From Streptomyces sp. CB02959 (GTDB lineage: Bacteria; Actinomycetota; Actinomycetes; Streptomycetales; Streptomycetaceae), in contig NZ_NNBP01000011.1 in NCBI RefSeq assembly GCF_002803155.1, positions 186,001 through 250,000 of the forward strand: 64,000 nt of DNA. Reading direction: 5' to 3'. The notes beneath the pieces are model-generated. The model had not been told where the DNA came from. It was given only the letters and a program-made list of their open reading frames with translations, and ran no database searches. Numbering within the stretch: the first letter of the stretch is position 1; each line of letters opens with the position of its first letter. Shown in pieces: positions 57,312-64,000 of the stretch. A program made the translations under genes and the position numbers.

Positions 57312-58284
57312 AGACCGACCGGCAAATGGATCACTTGAGGCGGCGCGTGGTGGGACGGCTGTCCCATCGGTAGTGGGTGGTGGCTCGGCGGATCAGTATT
57401 CGAAGCGTGACGAGTGCGGCTGCCAGGTGGAGGTAGAACTCCACGACCGCGCCGTTCTTCTCAGTACAGCGCCGCAGCTTGCCGTAGCCGTTCATCCACG
57501 AGTGCGTCCGCTCTACGGTCCACCGCTTGCCAGCCTGGATCGGGGCAGGTACGCCCTTGCAGGCGATCTCGCCGGTGAAGCCCAACTCCTGGAGGAGAAT
57601 GCGGGACTTGTTGTTGTCGTAGCCCCGGTCGAGGTTGACGTTCACGCCGTCTGGCATGAGGCCGACCTGCCCCATGGCTGCCTGCAGGGTCGGTTGGAGC
57701 AGGGGGGAGTCGTGGCGGTTGGCCCCGGTTGCGACCAGGCCGAGCGGGACGCCGTGGGTGTCGGTGGCGATCGAGCGTTTCAGTCCCTGCTTCCCGCGGT
57801 CCACCGGGGACCGTCCTGCGTGCTCGCCGCCGCACGGGGACTTGGTGATACAGCCATCCACCGATATATCGGAGAGTTCCAGGCCGATCATGCGGTCGTA
57901 TGCCTGAAGGGCGAGGGCGTGCACGGCTTTGGAAATCCCTTGCTCGGCCCATTCTTTGAGGCGTCGGCGGATGGTTCGGTCGGAGCATCCAGGGGTGGAG
58001 ATCCGCTCGTAGCCTGAGCCGTGGATCAGGGCGAGCACCACGTGTTCGAAGACGGTCCGGTCGGGCACCCGGCGGCGGTGGCAGCCAAGCGGGTGGTTGG
58101 TGGCGAACTCTCCCCGGGCGGGCAGGAGCGCGGCGAACTGCCCCCAGAGGGGGGGGCGAGCAGGCATGATGGCAGTGCGGGCACGACTGTCCTTCACAGA
58201 GCGTAGAGAACTCCATGATCACGTAGATCCGTGCCCGTTCCGCCACCCGCTCAGCGTTCGGATGCGTATTGTCGGTCGGTCTTA
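57312..58284 (-). mobile_element. IS5-family insertion sequence, left copy
   Basis: The element spans from AGACCGACCGGC (57312) to GTCGGTCGGTCTTA (58271-58284), giving imperfect terminal inverted repeats based on TAAGACCGACCG. It holds one transposase gene read leftward. It is a diverged sister of the copy at 62792-63769, in the opposite orientation. Its right end lies inside the 3' end of the MFS gene, which now ends at a stop codon supplied by the IS. I could not see a clear target duplication. Confidence 0.85.
57331..58197 (-). CDS. IS5-family transposase (left copy)
   Basis: This transposase of up to 288 residues has a DDE core. SDRTIRRRLKEWAEQGISKA is the HTH, ISVDGCITKSPCGGEHAGRS (first Asp), VNVNLDRGYDNNKSRILLQE (second Asp) and WTVERTHSWMNGYGKLRRCT (Glu). 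It is about 85% like the right copy. Near the start a run of eight G (58149-58156 on the forward strand) shifts the frame: the N-terminal frame VPALPSCLL seen in the right copy is not joined to PLWGQFAALL here. The current frame would instead open at GTG 58197 or at an internal ATG (MPARPPLWGQF). It is possibly still active or a frameshifted, poorly translated copy. Confidence 0.85.
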   Translation of the reverse strand: MKDSRARTAIMPARPPLWGQFAALLPARGEFATNHPLGCHRRRVPDRTVFEHVVLALIHGSGYERISTPGCSDRTIRRRLKEWAEQGISKAVHALALQAYDRMIGLELSDISVDGCITKSPCGGEHAGRSPVDRGKQGLKRSIATDTHGVPLGLVATGANRHDSPLLQPTLQAAMGQVGLMPDGVNVNLDRGYDNNKSRILLQELGFTGEIACKGVPAPIQAGKRWTVERTHSWMNGYGKLRRCTEKNGAVVEFYLHLAAALVTLRILIRRATTHYRWDSRPTTRRLK

Positions 58285-59768
58285 CGCACCGGCTGCTCCA
58301 CCGCGCTGGCTTCCTTCCCCTGCCCCTGGCGCTCGCCCGCGACGGACGAGGCCGGCTTGGGTAGCGCCTGGACAAGCAGGGTGACGATGACCGGGAACGC
58401 CACGATGACCGCGATGCTGAGATAGAACGCCTTGGGGTAGTCGTCCAGTGCAGGCGAGTCGCTGAGCGTGCCGAAGAAGACGACGCCGACGAGCGATACG
58501 CCGAGCGCCGCGCCGCCCTCCATCGCCGTGGACAGCACGCCGGAGGCCGAGGAAGCGTGCTTCGGGTCGATGCCGGCCAGGGCCGCGGCAGGCAGCGGCG
58601 CGGCCACCAGGCCCATGCCGAAGCCTGCGACCAGCAGTCCGGGCGCGCCCCAGCCGGCCGTGCCGTCCGTGCCGATTCGCGCGACGATCAGTCCGACCAT
58701 CCCGTAGCCGACGGCGACCAGTCCGGCGCCCAGGGCGATGACCTGGTTGCCGATGCGTGCGGCGAACTTCCCCGCGAGGAAGGACGAGCCGAAGAAGCCG
58801 GCGCTCATCGTGGTGAAGAGCAGCCCCGAGGGGAGCGGATCCCAGCCCCTGCCTTCCTGCATGTAGATCGCGAAGAGCAGGAAGAAGGAACCCATCGACA
58901 TGAAGTACACGAAGTACGCGGTGACGCCGACGGTGAATCCCCGCTCGCGGAACAGCCCTGGGTCGATCAGCGGCGCCGCGTTGCGCGCGGCCAGTCGCCG
59001 CTGGTGCGTAAGGAACAGGACGAACAACGGCACGGCCGCGATCAGCGACAGCCACGCCCACAGTGGCCAGCCCTGTTCCCAGCCCTCCAACAGCGGCAGC
59101 ACCACCGCGGCGAGGCTCACGATGGCCAGGGCGGCACCCGGCAGGTCCAGCTTGGCGCCGGCCCCGGTGCGGATGTGGGGGACGATCCGCCGCGTCAGGG
59201 CCAGGATCACCAGGCCGATCGGGATGTTGATCAGGAAGACGGTTCGCCAGTCGAGCCCGGCGACATCGAGGGCGATCAGCATGCCGCCGATGAGCTGCCC
59301 GCACAGCCCGGACAGACCCAGCATCAATCCGTATGCGCTGAAGGCACGGCCTCGCGCCTCACCGGTGTAGACGTGGCTCACGACGGCGAGCACCTGCGGG
59401 GTCAGCATCGCCGAGGAGAGGCCCTGGACGACACGGGCGACGATCAGGAACCAGATGCTGGGCGCAAAGCCACAGGCCGCCGATGCGGCGGTGAAGAACG
59501 CAAGGCCGATCACGAACATCCGGCGAGGGCCGAAGAGGTCACCCATCCGACCGCCGGTGATGAGTCCTACGCACAGGGCCGCGCCGTAACCCACCATGAC
59601 GAGCTGTGTCTCAGGTGCGCTGGCGTCCAGGTCGCTCTGGATCGAAGGGATGGCGACGTTGGCGATGAAGAAGTCCAGAAAGGCGATGAAGCCGCCGATC
59701 AGGACGACGGCTAAGGGCGCCCAGGACGTGGGCTCGACTGCGCGGCCGGCAGTCTGCGGACTGGTCAT
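58251..59768 (-). CDS. DHA2-type MFS multidrug efflux transporter, C-terminal tail altered by IS insertion
   Basis: This roughly 505-residue protein has 14 predicted helices: LAVVLIGGFIAFLDFFIANV (helix 1 with the FLDxxIxN motif), GGRMGDLFGPRRMFVIGLAF (motif A), RVVQGLSSAMLTPQVLAVVS (motif B/C region) and LDWRTVFLINIPIG. DHA2 pumps use the proton gradient to export drugs. The last residues (VRKTDRQYASER) come from the IS: the frame crosses the IS terminal repeat at 58284 and ends at the IS-borne TGA. The native C-terminus is therefore replaced, though all helices remain. The ATG at 59768 has GGAAGA upstream. It is divergent from the WYL regulator across a perfect palindrome, so it is likely repressed or activated by it. 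Confidence 0.88.
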   Translation of the reverse strand: MTSPQTAGRAVEPTSWAPLAVVLIGGFIAFLDFFIANVAIPSIQSDLDASAPETQLVMVGYGAALCVGLITGGRMGDLFGPRRMFVIGLAFFTAASAACGFAPSIWFLIVARVVQGLSSAMLTPQVLAVVSHVYTGEARGRAFSAYGLMLGLSGLCGQLIGGMLIALDVAGLDWRTVFLINIPIGLVILALTRRIVPHIRTGAGAKLDLPGAALAIVSLAAVVLPLLEGWEQGWPLWAWLSLIAAVPLFVLFLTHQRRLAARNAAPLIDPGLFRERGFTVGVTAYFVYFMSMGSFFLLFAIYMQEGRGWDPLPSGLLFTTMSAGFFGSSFLAGKFAARIGNQVIALGAGLVAVGYGMVGLIVARIGTDGTAGWGAPGLLVAGFGMGLVAAPLPAAALAGIDPKHASSASGVLSTAMEGGAALGVSLVGVVFFGTLSDSPALDDYPKAFYLSIAVIVAFPVIVTLLVQALPKPASSVAGERQGQGKEASAVEQPVRKTDRQYASER

Positions 59769-59814
59769 GTCAGGGTCTTCCATCCTCGGGTCGAATGAAC
59801 GGGTCCGAGGCTAG

Positions 59815-59851
59815 ATCCGGGTCACTGACATCTACTGTCAGTGACCCGGAT
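59815..59851. promoter_or_regulatory. Perfect palindromic operator between the MFS pump and WYL regulator genes
   Basis: Sixteen-base perfect arms (ATCCGGGTCACTGACA and TGTCAGTGACCCGGAT) flank a 5-base spacer TCTAC, 37 bases in all. It lies 46 bases from the pump start and 11 bases from the regulator start. Inner repeats ACTGACA/TGTCAGT are the likely half-sites, 21 bases apart end to end. Confidence 0.92.
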
Positions 59852-59862
59852 ACTTTTCCTCC

Positions 59863-60855
59863 ATGCGGGCTAGTCGGTTGGTGAGCATCCTGTTACTCCT
59901 CCAGACACGCGGCCGGATGACCGCGCGGGAAGTGGCAGAGACCCTCGAGGTGTCGGTCCGCACCGTCTACCGGGACATGGAGTCGCTCGTCGCCTCCGGC
60001 ATCCCGCTGTACGGCGAGGCCGGCCCGGACGGCGGATACCACCTGCTCGACGGATACCGGACACGGCTGACCGGGCTCACCGCCGACGAGGCCAGGGCCC
60101 TGTTCCTGACCGGCCTGCCCGGGGCTGCAGCCGACCTCGGGCTCGGGGCCGTGGCGGCCGAGACGCAACTGAAGCTGACCGCCGCCCTGCCACCCGAGAT
60201 GCGCGAACGCGCCGAACAGTCCCGGCAGCGGATCCACATCGACATCCCCGCCTGGTACCAGGACTCCGAGGAGACGCCCTGGCTGTCCGCGGTGGCAAGC
60301 GCGGTGTGGAACCAGCAGCAGGTGCGGATCCGGTACGAACGCTGGGCCACCCCGCACGAAGTGATCAGGACCGTGGACTCCTACGGAGTGGTCCTCAAGG
60401 CCGGCCGCTGGTACCTGGTGGCCGGGTCAGCGCACGGCGTGCGGACCTACCGGGTATCCCGGATCACTGAACTGGAGCCCCTGACAGGGACGTTCACGTG
60501 GCCTGCCGGATTCGATCTGGCGGCGCACTGGCGCGAGTACCTGGCGTCCTTCGACGCGCGCCGATACCGTGACCAGGCGGTGCTCCGCCTGTCGCCCGAG
60601 GCTCTCGCGAGCATCGGGCAGGTACTCGACTCTTCGGCGGCCCGGGCCGCCGAAGAGTCGGCGGCGGCGCCCGACGCAGACGGCTGGACGCGGGTGGTCG
60701 TCCCCATCGAGTCCTATGAACAGGCTCTCCCGAAGCTGCTGCTGCTGGGCGTGGGCGCCGAGGTGGTGGGGCCGCCTGAGCTGCGGGAGAGGATGCGGGC
60801 CACACTCGCCGAGATGCTCGCCCGGTACGAGGGTGACGGCCCGACGCAGGAGTGA
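59863..60855 (+). CDS. WYL-domain transcriptional regulator (YafY/DeoR-like)
   Basis: This 330-residue protein has an N-terminal winged HTH (MRASRLVSILLLLQTRGRMT, AREVAETLEVSVRTVYRDME) and a WYL ligand domain: YGVVLKAGRWYLVAGSAHGV (RWYLV) and RTYRVSRITELEPL. The C-terminal WCX-like part has WTRVVVPIESYEQALPKLLL. WYL regulators bind nucleotides or other effectors. It starts 11 bases from a perfect palindrome and is divergent from the MFS pump gene, so autoregulation and pump control are expected. Confidence 0.9.
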   Translation: MRASRLVSILLLLQTRGRMTAREVAETLEVSVRTVYRDMESLVASGIPLYGEAGPDGGYHLLDGYRTRLTGLTADEARALFLTGLPGAAADLGLGAVAAETQLKLTAALPPEMRERAEQSRQRIHIDIPAWYQDSEETPWLSAVASAVWNQQQVRIRYERWATPHEVIRTVDSYGVVLKAGRWYLVAGSAHGVRTYRVSRITELEPLTGTFTWPAGFDLAAHWREYLASFDARRYRDQAVLRLSPEALASIGQVLDSSAARAAEESAAAPDADGWTRVVVPIESYEQALPKLLLLGVGAEVVGPPELRERMRATLAEMLARYEGDGPTQE

Positions 60856-60943
60856 GAAAGGCCAGCCCCGGCCCCGTCGCCGGGAGCGGGCAGGCCGCCC
60901 CCCTGCTGTGGCGCGGAGTCAGCGTCTCGGGCTGCTGGGGAGA

Positions 60944-61015
60944 ACCGACCGCATGATCGGCCTGGAACTCTCCTTCCGATCGAGCCACCACCCACTACCG
61001 GTGGGGCGCCTGGCA
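60944..61015 (+). mobile_element. Internally deleted relic of the same IS5-family element
   Basis: CGCATGATCGGCCTGGAACT encodes RMIGLEL, exactly the middle of the flanking transposases (YDRMIGLELS). It is followed at once by CGAGCCACCACCCACTACCG and GTGGGGCG, which match codons near the end of those genes (RATTHYRW). So about 0.5 kb of transposase has been deleted, leaving a 70-base scar. No terminal repeats remain. Confidence 0.75.
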
Positions 61016-61020
61016 CCACC

Positions 61021-61602
61021 TCAGCGCGGTCTGAGGCCGTCCATGAGCAGGTCGAGCAGGCGTCGGGCCTGGGCAGGTTCTCCGGACTTGGCGGCGACGG
61101 CGAGCATACCGAGGATGCTTGCGGAGACGTCGTCGGCGCGAGCATCGGCGCGGATGTCCCCAGCGGTGGCGCCGGCGTCGAGGATCGTGGTGATGGCCGA
61201 CAGGAGCTCCTGTCGAGTGTGAGCGAGGGAGATTTCGCCGGAATCGATCATGGCGAGCAGGGTGTCGGTCATGCCGTGCTTGGTGGCCTGCCATTCCGCG
61301 AACAGGTCCATCCACAGGCGCAGCGCCTGCGCGGGCGGGTGGCTGGCGAGCAACTCGCTTGCCCCGGCCGTCAGTCGGACGACCTGGTCCTGATAGACGG
61401 CGTCGACGAGCGCCTCCCGGGTCGGGAAGTGGCGGAAGAGGGTGGCGACGCCGACGCCCGCCTGTCGAGCGATCGCGCGCATCGATGGCTCGGTGTCGGA
61501 GGTGGCGAAGGCGCGGGTGGCCGCCGCGAGCACGGTCTCGCGGTTGCGCGCGGCGTCGGCGCGCAACTGCTGGTGGGCTGCCGGGGATGGTTCGGTGGCC
61601 AT
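61021..61602 (-). CDS. TetR-family transcriptional regulator
   Basis: This 193-residue protein has a TetR N-terminal HTH: RNRETVLAAATRAFATSDTE, SMRAIARQAGVGVATLFRHF and PTREALVDAVYQDQV. The C-terminal part is the usual helical ligand domain (LWMDLFAEWQATKHGMTDTL). The ATG at 61602 is preferred; an upstream GTG at 61617 would add five residues and a TTA codon. It is divergent from the oxidoreductase gene, with a 14-base palindrome between. It probably represses that gene and itself. Confidence 0.87.
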   Translation of the reverse strand: MATEPSPAAHQQLRADAARNRETVLAAATRAFATSDTEPSMRAIARQAGVGVATLFRHFPTREALVDAVYQDQVVRLTAGASELLASHPPAQALRLWMDLFAEWQATKHGMTDTLLAMIDSGEISLAHTRQELLSAITTILDAGATAGDIRADARADDVSASILGMLAVAAKSGEPAQARRLLDLLMDGLRPR

Positions 61603-61662
61603 GTCTAAGCGGATCACGTTCCATTTGAGTCGGTCCTGGGGGTAGTCTAGGCCTGAGATAAA

Positions 61663-61676
61663 CGGAACGCGTTCCG
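61663..61676. promoter_or_regulatory. TetR operator candidate CGGAACGCGTTCCG
   Basis: A perfect 14-base palindrome lies between the divergent TetR and oxidoreductase genes, 21 bases before the oxidoreductase ATG. A looser related sequence (GGATCACGTTCC, 61611-61622) lies at the TetR start and may be a second half-strength site. Confidence 0.85.
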
Positions 61677-61697
61677 ATTAACCCTGGAGGAGACCTC

Positions 61698-62681
61698 ATG
61701 GCCGAACCCGCTTCCGCGCCGGGCACCATGCGCACGGTGCGCTTCCACGAGAACGGCGAGCCCGTCGACGTCCTGCGCCTGGAGACCGCCCCCGTGCCCG
61801 AACCGGGACCCGGCCGCATCCGCGTCGCCGTGCACGCGTGCGGACTGGCCCCGGCCGACTGGGCGCTGTGCCGCGGGCTCTTCCCCGGGAGCCTGCCGCG
61901 CGGCATCGGCTGCGACGTCTCGGGCACGGTCGAGGCCGTCGGCGCGGGCGTCACGGACGTGGTCGTCGGCGACCGCGTGTTCGGCACCGCCGACTTCGCC
62001 GGCCAGCCGAGCGCCGGCGCGGCGGACCGCGCCGTGCTGGACCACTGGTTCGCCGTGCCCGAGGGCCTGGACCTCACCCGGGCCGCCGCGCTCCCGATGG
62101 CGCTGAGCACCGCATCCTGGCACCTCGCGCGACTCGGCCTGGCCGCGGACCGCACGATCCTGGTCAACGGTGCCGGAACCACCATCGGCTACGCGGCCGT
62201 GCAGATCGCTCTCGTCCGCGGGGCGCGGGTGATCGCGACCGCCGGGGAGACCTACGCCGAGCAGTTGCGCGACCTCGGAGCCACGGTGGTCGGCTACGGT
62301 GAAGGCCTGGCCGAGCGGGTCAAGGCCCTCGGCGTCGGCCAGGTCGACCTCGTCTTCGACACCGCGCCGCCCAACGGCGCCCTGCCCGAACTCGTCGAGA
62401 TCGTCGGCGGCGATCCCAAGCGTGTGCTGACCTGCTCCGACCTGGCCGCGGCGCCGGAGATCGGGGTGCGCGACACCTTTCACGAAGACCCCGCGAAACG
62501 GACCGACGGCGAACTCTTCGGCGTCTTCCCCGAGTTCGCACAGCTGGCCGCCGAAGGCAGGTTCACCGTGCCGGTCGCCGGAACCTTCCCCCTCGCGGAC
62601 TGGCGCAAGGCCCTTGAGATCAGCCTGACCGGGCGCGCCCGCGGGAAGCTCCTGCTCCTGCCCGCCGTCGGCGCCGATTAA
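61698..62681 (+). CDS. Zinc-free medium-chain (quinone-oxidoreductase-like) dehydrogenase
   Basis: This 327-residue protein matches NADPH:quinone oxidoreductase-type MDRs: TMRTVRFHENGEPVDVLRLE, RVAVHACGLAPADWALCRGL, RGIGCDVSGTVEAVGAGVTD, VVVGDRVFG, ILVNGAGTTIGYAAVQIALV (the NADP-binding motif GAGxxxG-like) and RFTVPVAGTFPLADWRKALE. There is no structural Zn-binding Cys loop. GGAGGAG lies before the ATG. It is probably repressed by the divergent TetR protein and induced by a reactive carbonyl or quinone. Confidence 0.88.
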   Translation: MAEPASAPGTMRTVRFHENGEPVDVLRLETAPVPEPGPGRIRVAVHACGLAPADWALCRGLFPGSLPRGIGCDVSGTVEAVGAGVTDVVVGDRVFGTADFAGQPSAGAADRAVLDHWFAVPEGLDLTRAAALPMALSTASWHLARLGLAADRTILVNGAGTTIGYAAVQIALVRGARVIATAGETYAEQLRDLGATVVGYGEGLAERVKALGVGQVDLVFDTAPPNGALPELVEIVGGDPKRVLTCSDLAAAPEIGVRDTFHEDPAKRTDGELFGVFPEFAQLAAEGRFTVPVAGTFPLADWRKALEISLTGRARGKLLLLPAVGAD

Positions 62682-62791
62682 GTAACCGGAGAGACCACCC
62701 GGGCTCGAGACATTCATCGCACTCAGGGCGAGCCCGACCGCAGGCCGACCCAATGGGCGGGTCGCCGCCCGAGAATACGACGCCCCCGGAA

Positions 62792-63769
62792 TAAGACCGA
62801 CCGGCGATGGGCACTGAAGGGCCGAGGCGGGCAGCAATGGGCACGGCCCTACGCGATCATGGAGTTCTCTACGTTCTGTGACCCCGAAGGACAGCCGTGC
62901 CCGCGCTGCCATCCTGCCTGCTCGAACCCCTCTGGGACCAATTCGCCGCACTCCTGCCCACACGACCGGAGTTCGCTGCGGGCCACCCACTCGGCTGCCA
63001 CCGCCGCAGAGTCCCCGACCGAACCGTGTTCGAACACGTGGTGCTCGCACTGGTCCACGGTTCGGGCTACGAGCGCCTCGCCGGCCACGGATGCTCGGAC
63101 CGCACCATCCGTCGAAGACTCAAAGAGTGGGTGGAGCAGGGCATTTCCGAGGCTGTCCACGCTCTCGCGCTCCAGGCGTACGACCGCGTGATCGGCCTGG
63201 AACTGTCTGAGATATCCGTCGACGGCTGCATCACCAAGGCCCCGTGCGGCGGCGAGCGTGCGGGCCGGTCCCCGGTCGACCGCGGGAAGCAGGGCCTGAA
63301 ACGCTCGATCGCCACCGAGGCCCACGGCGTCCCGCTCGGCCTGGTCGCCGCAGGGGCCAACCGCCACGACTCGCCTCTTCTCGGGCCGACCCTCGAGGCC
63401 GCCATCGGGCAGGTCGGGCCCCTGCCTCAGGATGTGAACGTCAACCTCGACCGGGGCTACGACAACAACAAGTCCCGCACTCTGCTTCAGGAGTTGGGCT
63501 TCACCGGTGAGATCGCCCGCAAGGGCGTACCCGCCCCAATCCAGGCCGGCAAGCGGTGGATCGTGGAACGAACGCACTCGTGGATGAACGGCTACGGCAA
63601 GTTGCGGCGCTGTACCGAGAGGAACGGCGCGGTCGTCGAGTTCTATCTCCACCTGGCCGCCGCACTCGTCACGCTCCGCATGCTGATCCGCCGCGCTACC
63701 ACCCGCTACCGGTGGGGCGGCCGCTCCACCACACGGCGCCTCAAGTGATCCATTTGCCGGTCGGTCTTA
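62792..63769 (+). mobile_element. IS5-family insertion sequence, right copy
   Basis: A 978-base element has perfect 14-base terminal inverted repeats, TAAGACCGACCGGC at 62792-62805 and its complement at 63756-63769. It carries one intact transposase gene. It is the mirror-image partner of the left copy, so the two enclose about 4.5 kb. The gene-side end (TTGAGGCGCC) and first 25 bases of each copy are nearly the same. Confidence 0.9.
62897..63748 (+). CDS. IS5-family transposase (right copy, intact)
   Basis: This 283-residue transposase has VPALPSCLLEPLWDQFAALL at the N-terminus, HTH region DRTIRRRLKEWVEQGISEAV, first Asp in ISVDGCITKAPCGGERAGRS, second Asp in VNVNLDRGYDNNKSRTLLQE and Glu in WIVERTHSWMNGYGKLRRCT, the IS5-type Y-R-E surroundings. 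The GTG at 62897 has GAAGGA upstream. Unlike the left copy, no frameshift is seen, so this copy may be active and could mobilise both. Confidence 0.92.
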   Translation: MPALPSCLLEPLWDQFAALLPTRPEFAAGHPLGCHRRRVPDRTVFEHVVLALVHGSGYERLAGHGCSDRTIRRRLKEWVEQGISEAVHALALQAYDRVIGLELSEISVDGCITKAPCGGERAGRSPVDRGKQGLKRSIATEAHGVPLGLVAAGANRHDSPLLGPTLEAAIGQVGPLPQDVNVNLDRGYDNNKSRTLLQELGFTGEIARKGVPAPIQAGKRWIVERTHSWMNGYGKLRRCTERNGAVVEFYLHLAAALVTLRMLIRRATTRYRWGGRSTTRRLK

Positions 63770-63864
63770 GTTGTGCTGTCTCGGGAGATCGGTGCAGCGT
63801 CAGCGGCAGTTGGTGATCTCCGCCGCTGCGCACACTCGGCGCCAGGCCCGCGCCCCGGACTGGC

Positions 63865-64000
63865 TCAGCCCAGCGTGTCCATCAGGGAGGTGACATAGGC
63901 ATCCAGCCGCTCCTCCACGGCTCGCGTCGTCAGCTCTGTCCTTCCTGCCTCCCGCCATGGCTGCGCCACCAACTGCACCTCTTCTGAGCACGCCAGTCCG
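63865..64000 (-). CDS. C-terminal end of an unidentified gene, truncated by the window edge
   Basis: Forty-four codons read leftward to a TGA at 63865-63867: GLACSEEVQLVAQPWREAGR, TELTTRAVEERLDAYVTSLM and DTLG. It looks like an amphipathic helical C-terminus. The start is beyond the right edge. I cannot assign a family. Confidence 0.5.
   Translation of the reverse strand, partial: GLACSEEVQLVAQPWREAGRTELTTRAVEERLDAYVTSLMDTLG

Noticed and set aside
63800..63991. A 63-codon leftward frame at the right edge.
   Set aside because: It has no ribosome site, and the neighbouring frame ending at 63865 has better amino acid character (helical, charged) and runs off the edge.

Overview
The window looks like chromosomal DNA from a Streptomyces or close relative. 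GC is very high, nearly all third codon positions are G or C, GTG starts are frequent, TTA codons are rare, and the families seen (WXG100-linked toxin, carbohydrate ABC importer without its own ATPase, WYL, Lrp, TetR and MarR regulators, DUF-type small membrane proteins, FemX) are typical of the group. This is inference; no rRNA or marker gene is present.

Layout. 1-5.6 kb: a very long, low-complexity polymorphic toxin carrying a papain-fold (Tox-PL) domain, open at the left edge, preceded by a WXG100-like partner. 6-13.8 kb: GT39-type membrane glycosyltransferase, an orphan KdpD sensor kinase, a small coiled protein, an epimerase-like protein and an O-methyltransferase. 13.8-16.8 kb: two gene relics, then a multicopper oxidase with a Met-rich insert and an upstream small membrane protein. 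17.1-33.0 kb: the most unusual part, a compact set of 14 genes that looks like an undescribed natural-product or glycan locus. It has two paralogous QDD glycosyltransferase-like proteins (one at each end, one fused to a second domain), acetyltransferase, methyltransferase, dimethylformamidase-like protein, HAD phosphatase, an arginine amidinotransferase, a sugar ABC importer, a radical SAM enzyme with a TTA codon, GHMP kinase, NUDIX protein and nucleotide-sugar epimerase. 33.2-34.6 kb: a strong palindromic operator, a 35-codon leader ORF and a GT87-type mannosyltransferase. 34.9-35.5 kb: a Cyt-type (Bacillus thuringiensis delta-endotoxin-like) cytolysin homologue. 35.6-48.9 kb: mostly housekeeping and accessory genes (MarR-MFS pair, P-loop kinases, PLP enzyme, AI-2E permease, AnmK, a TmrB-like ATP-binding protein, MmpS-like, hydrolase, RDD, small secreted protein).

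48.9-53.5 kb is a graveyard of mobile DNA: relics of an IS701-type transposase, a Tn3-family transposase and two tyrosine recombinases, one of which is joined directly to a femX gene that has lost its 3' half. 54-57.3 kb holds an NmrA-like oxidoreductase with a divergent Lrp-type regulator and a P-loop kinase. 57.3-63.8 kb is a composite-transposon-like segment: two inverted, diverged copies of one IS5-family element flank a DHA2 MFS pump, a WYL regulator, a TetR regulator and a quinone-oxidoreductase-like gene, with two very clear palindromic operators. The left IS supplies the last codons of the pump gene, and a third, internally deleted relic of the same IS lies in the middle. The right edge holds the 3' end of an unidentified gene.

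How the genes may work together (inference). In the 17-33 kb locus, the GHMP kinase, NUDIX protein and epimerase would prepare or edit a sugar (or sugar nucleotide), the two QDD proteins would transfer it, and the amidinotransferase, radical SAM enzyme, methyltransferase, acetyltransferase and amidohydrolase-like protein would modify it. TTA codons in the radical SAM gene and the fused transferase suggest bldA-dependent, late expression.
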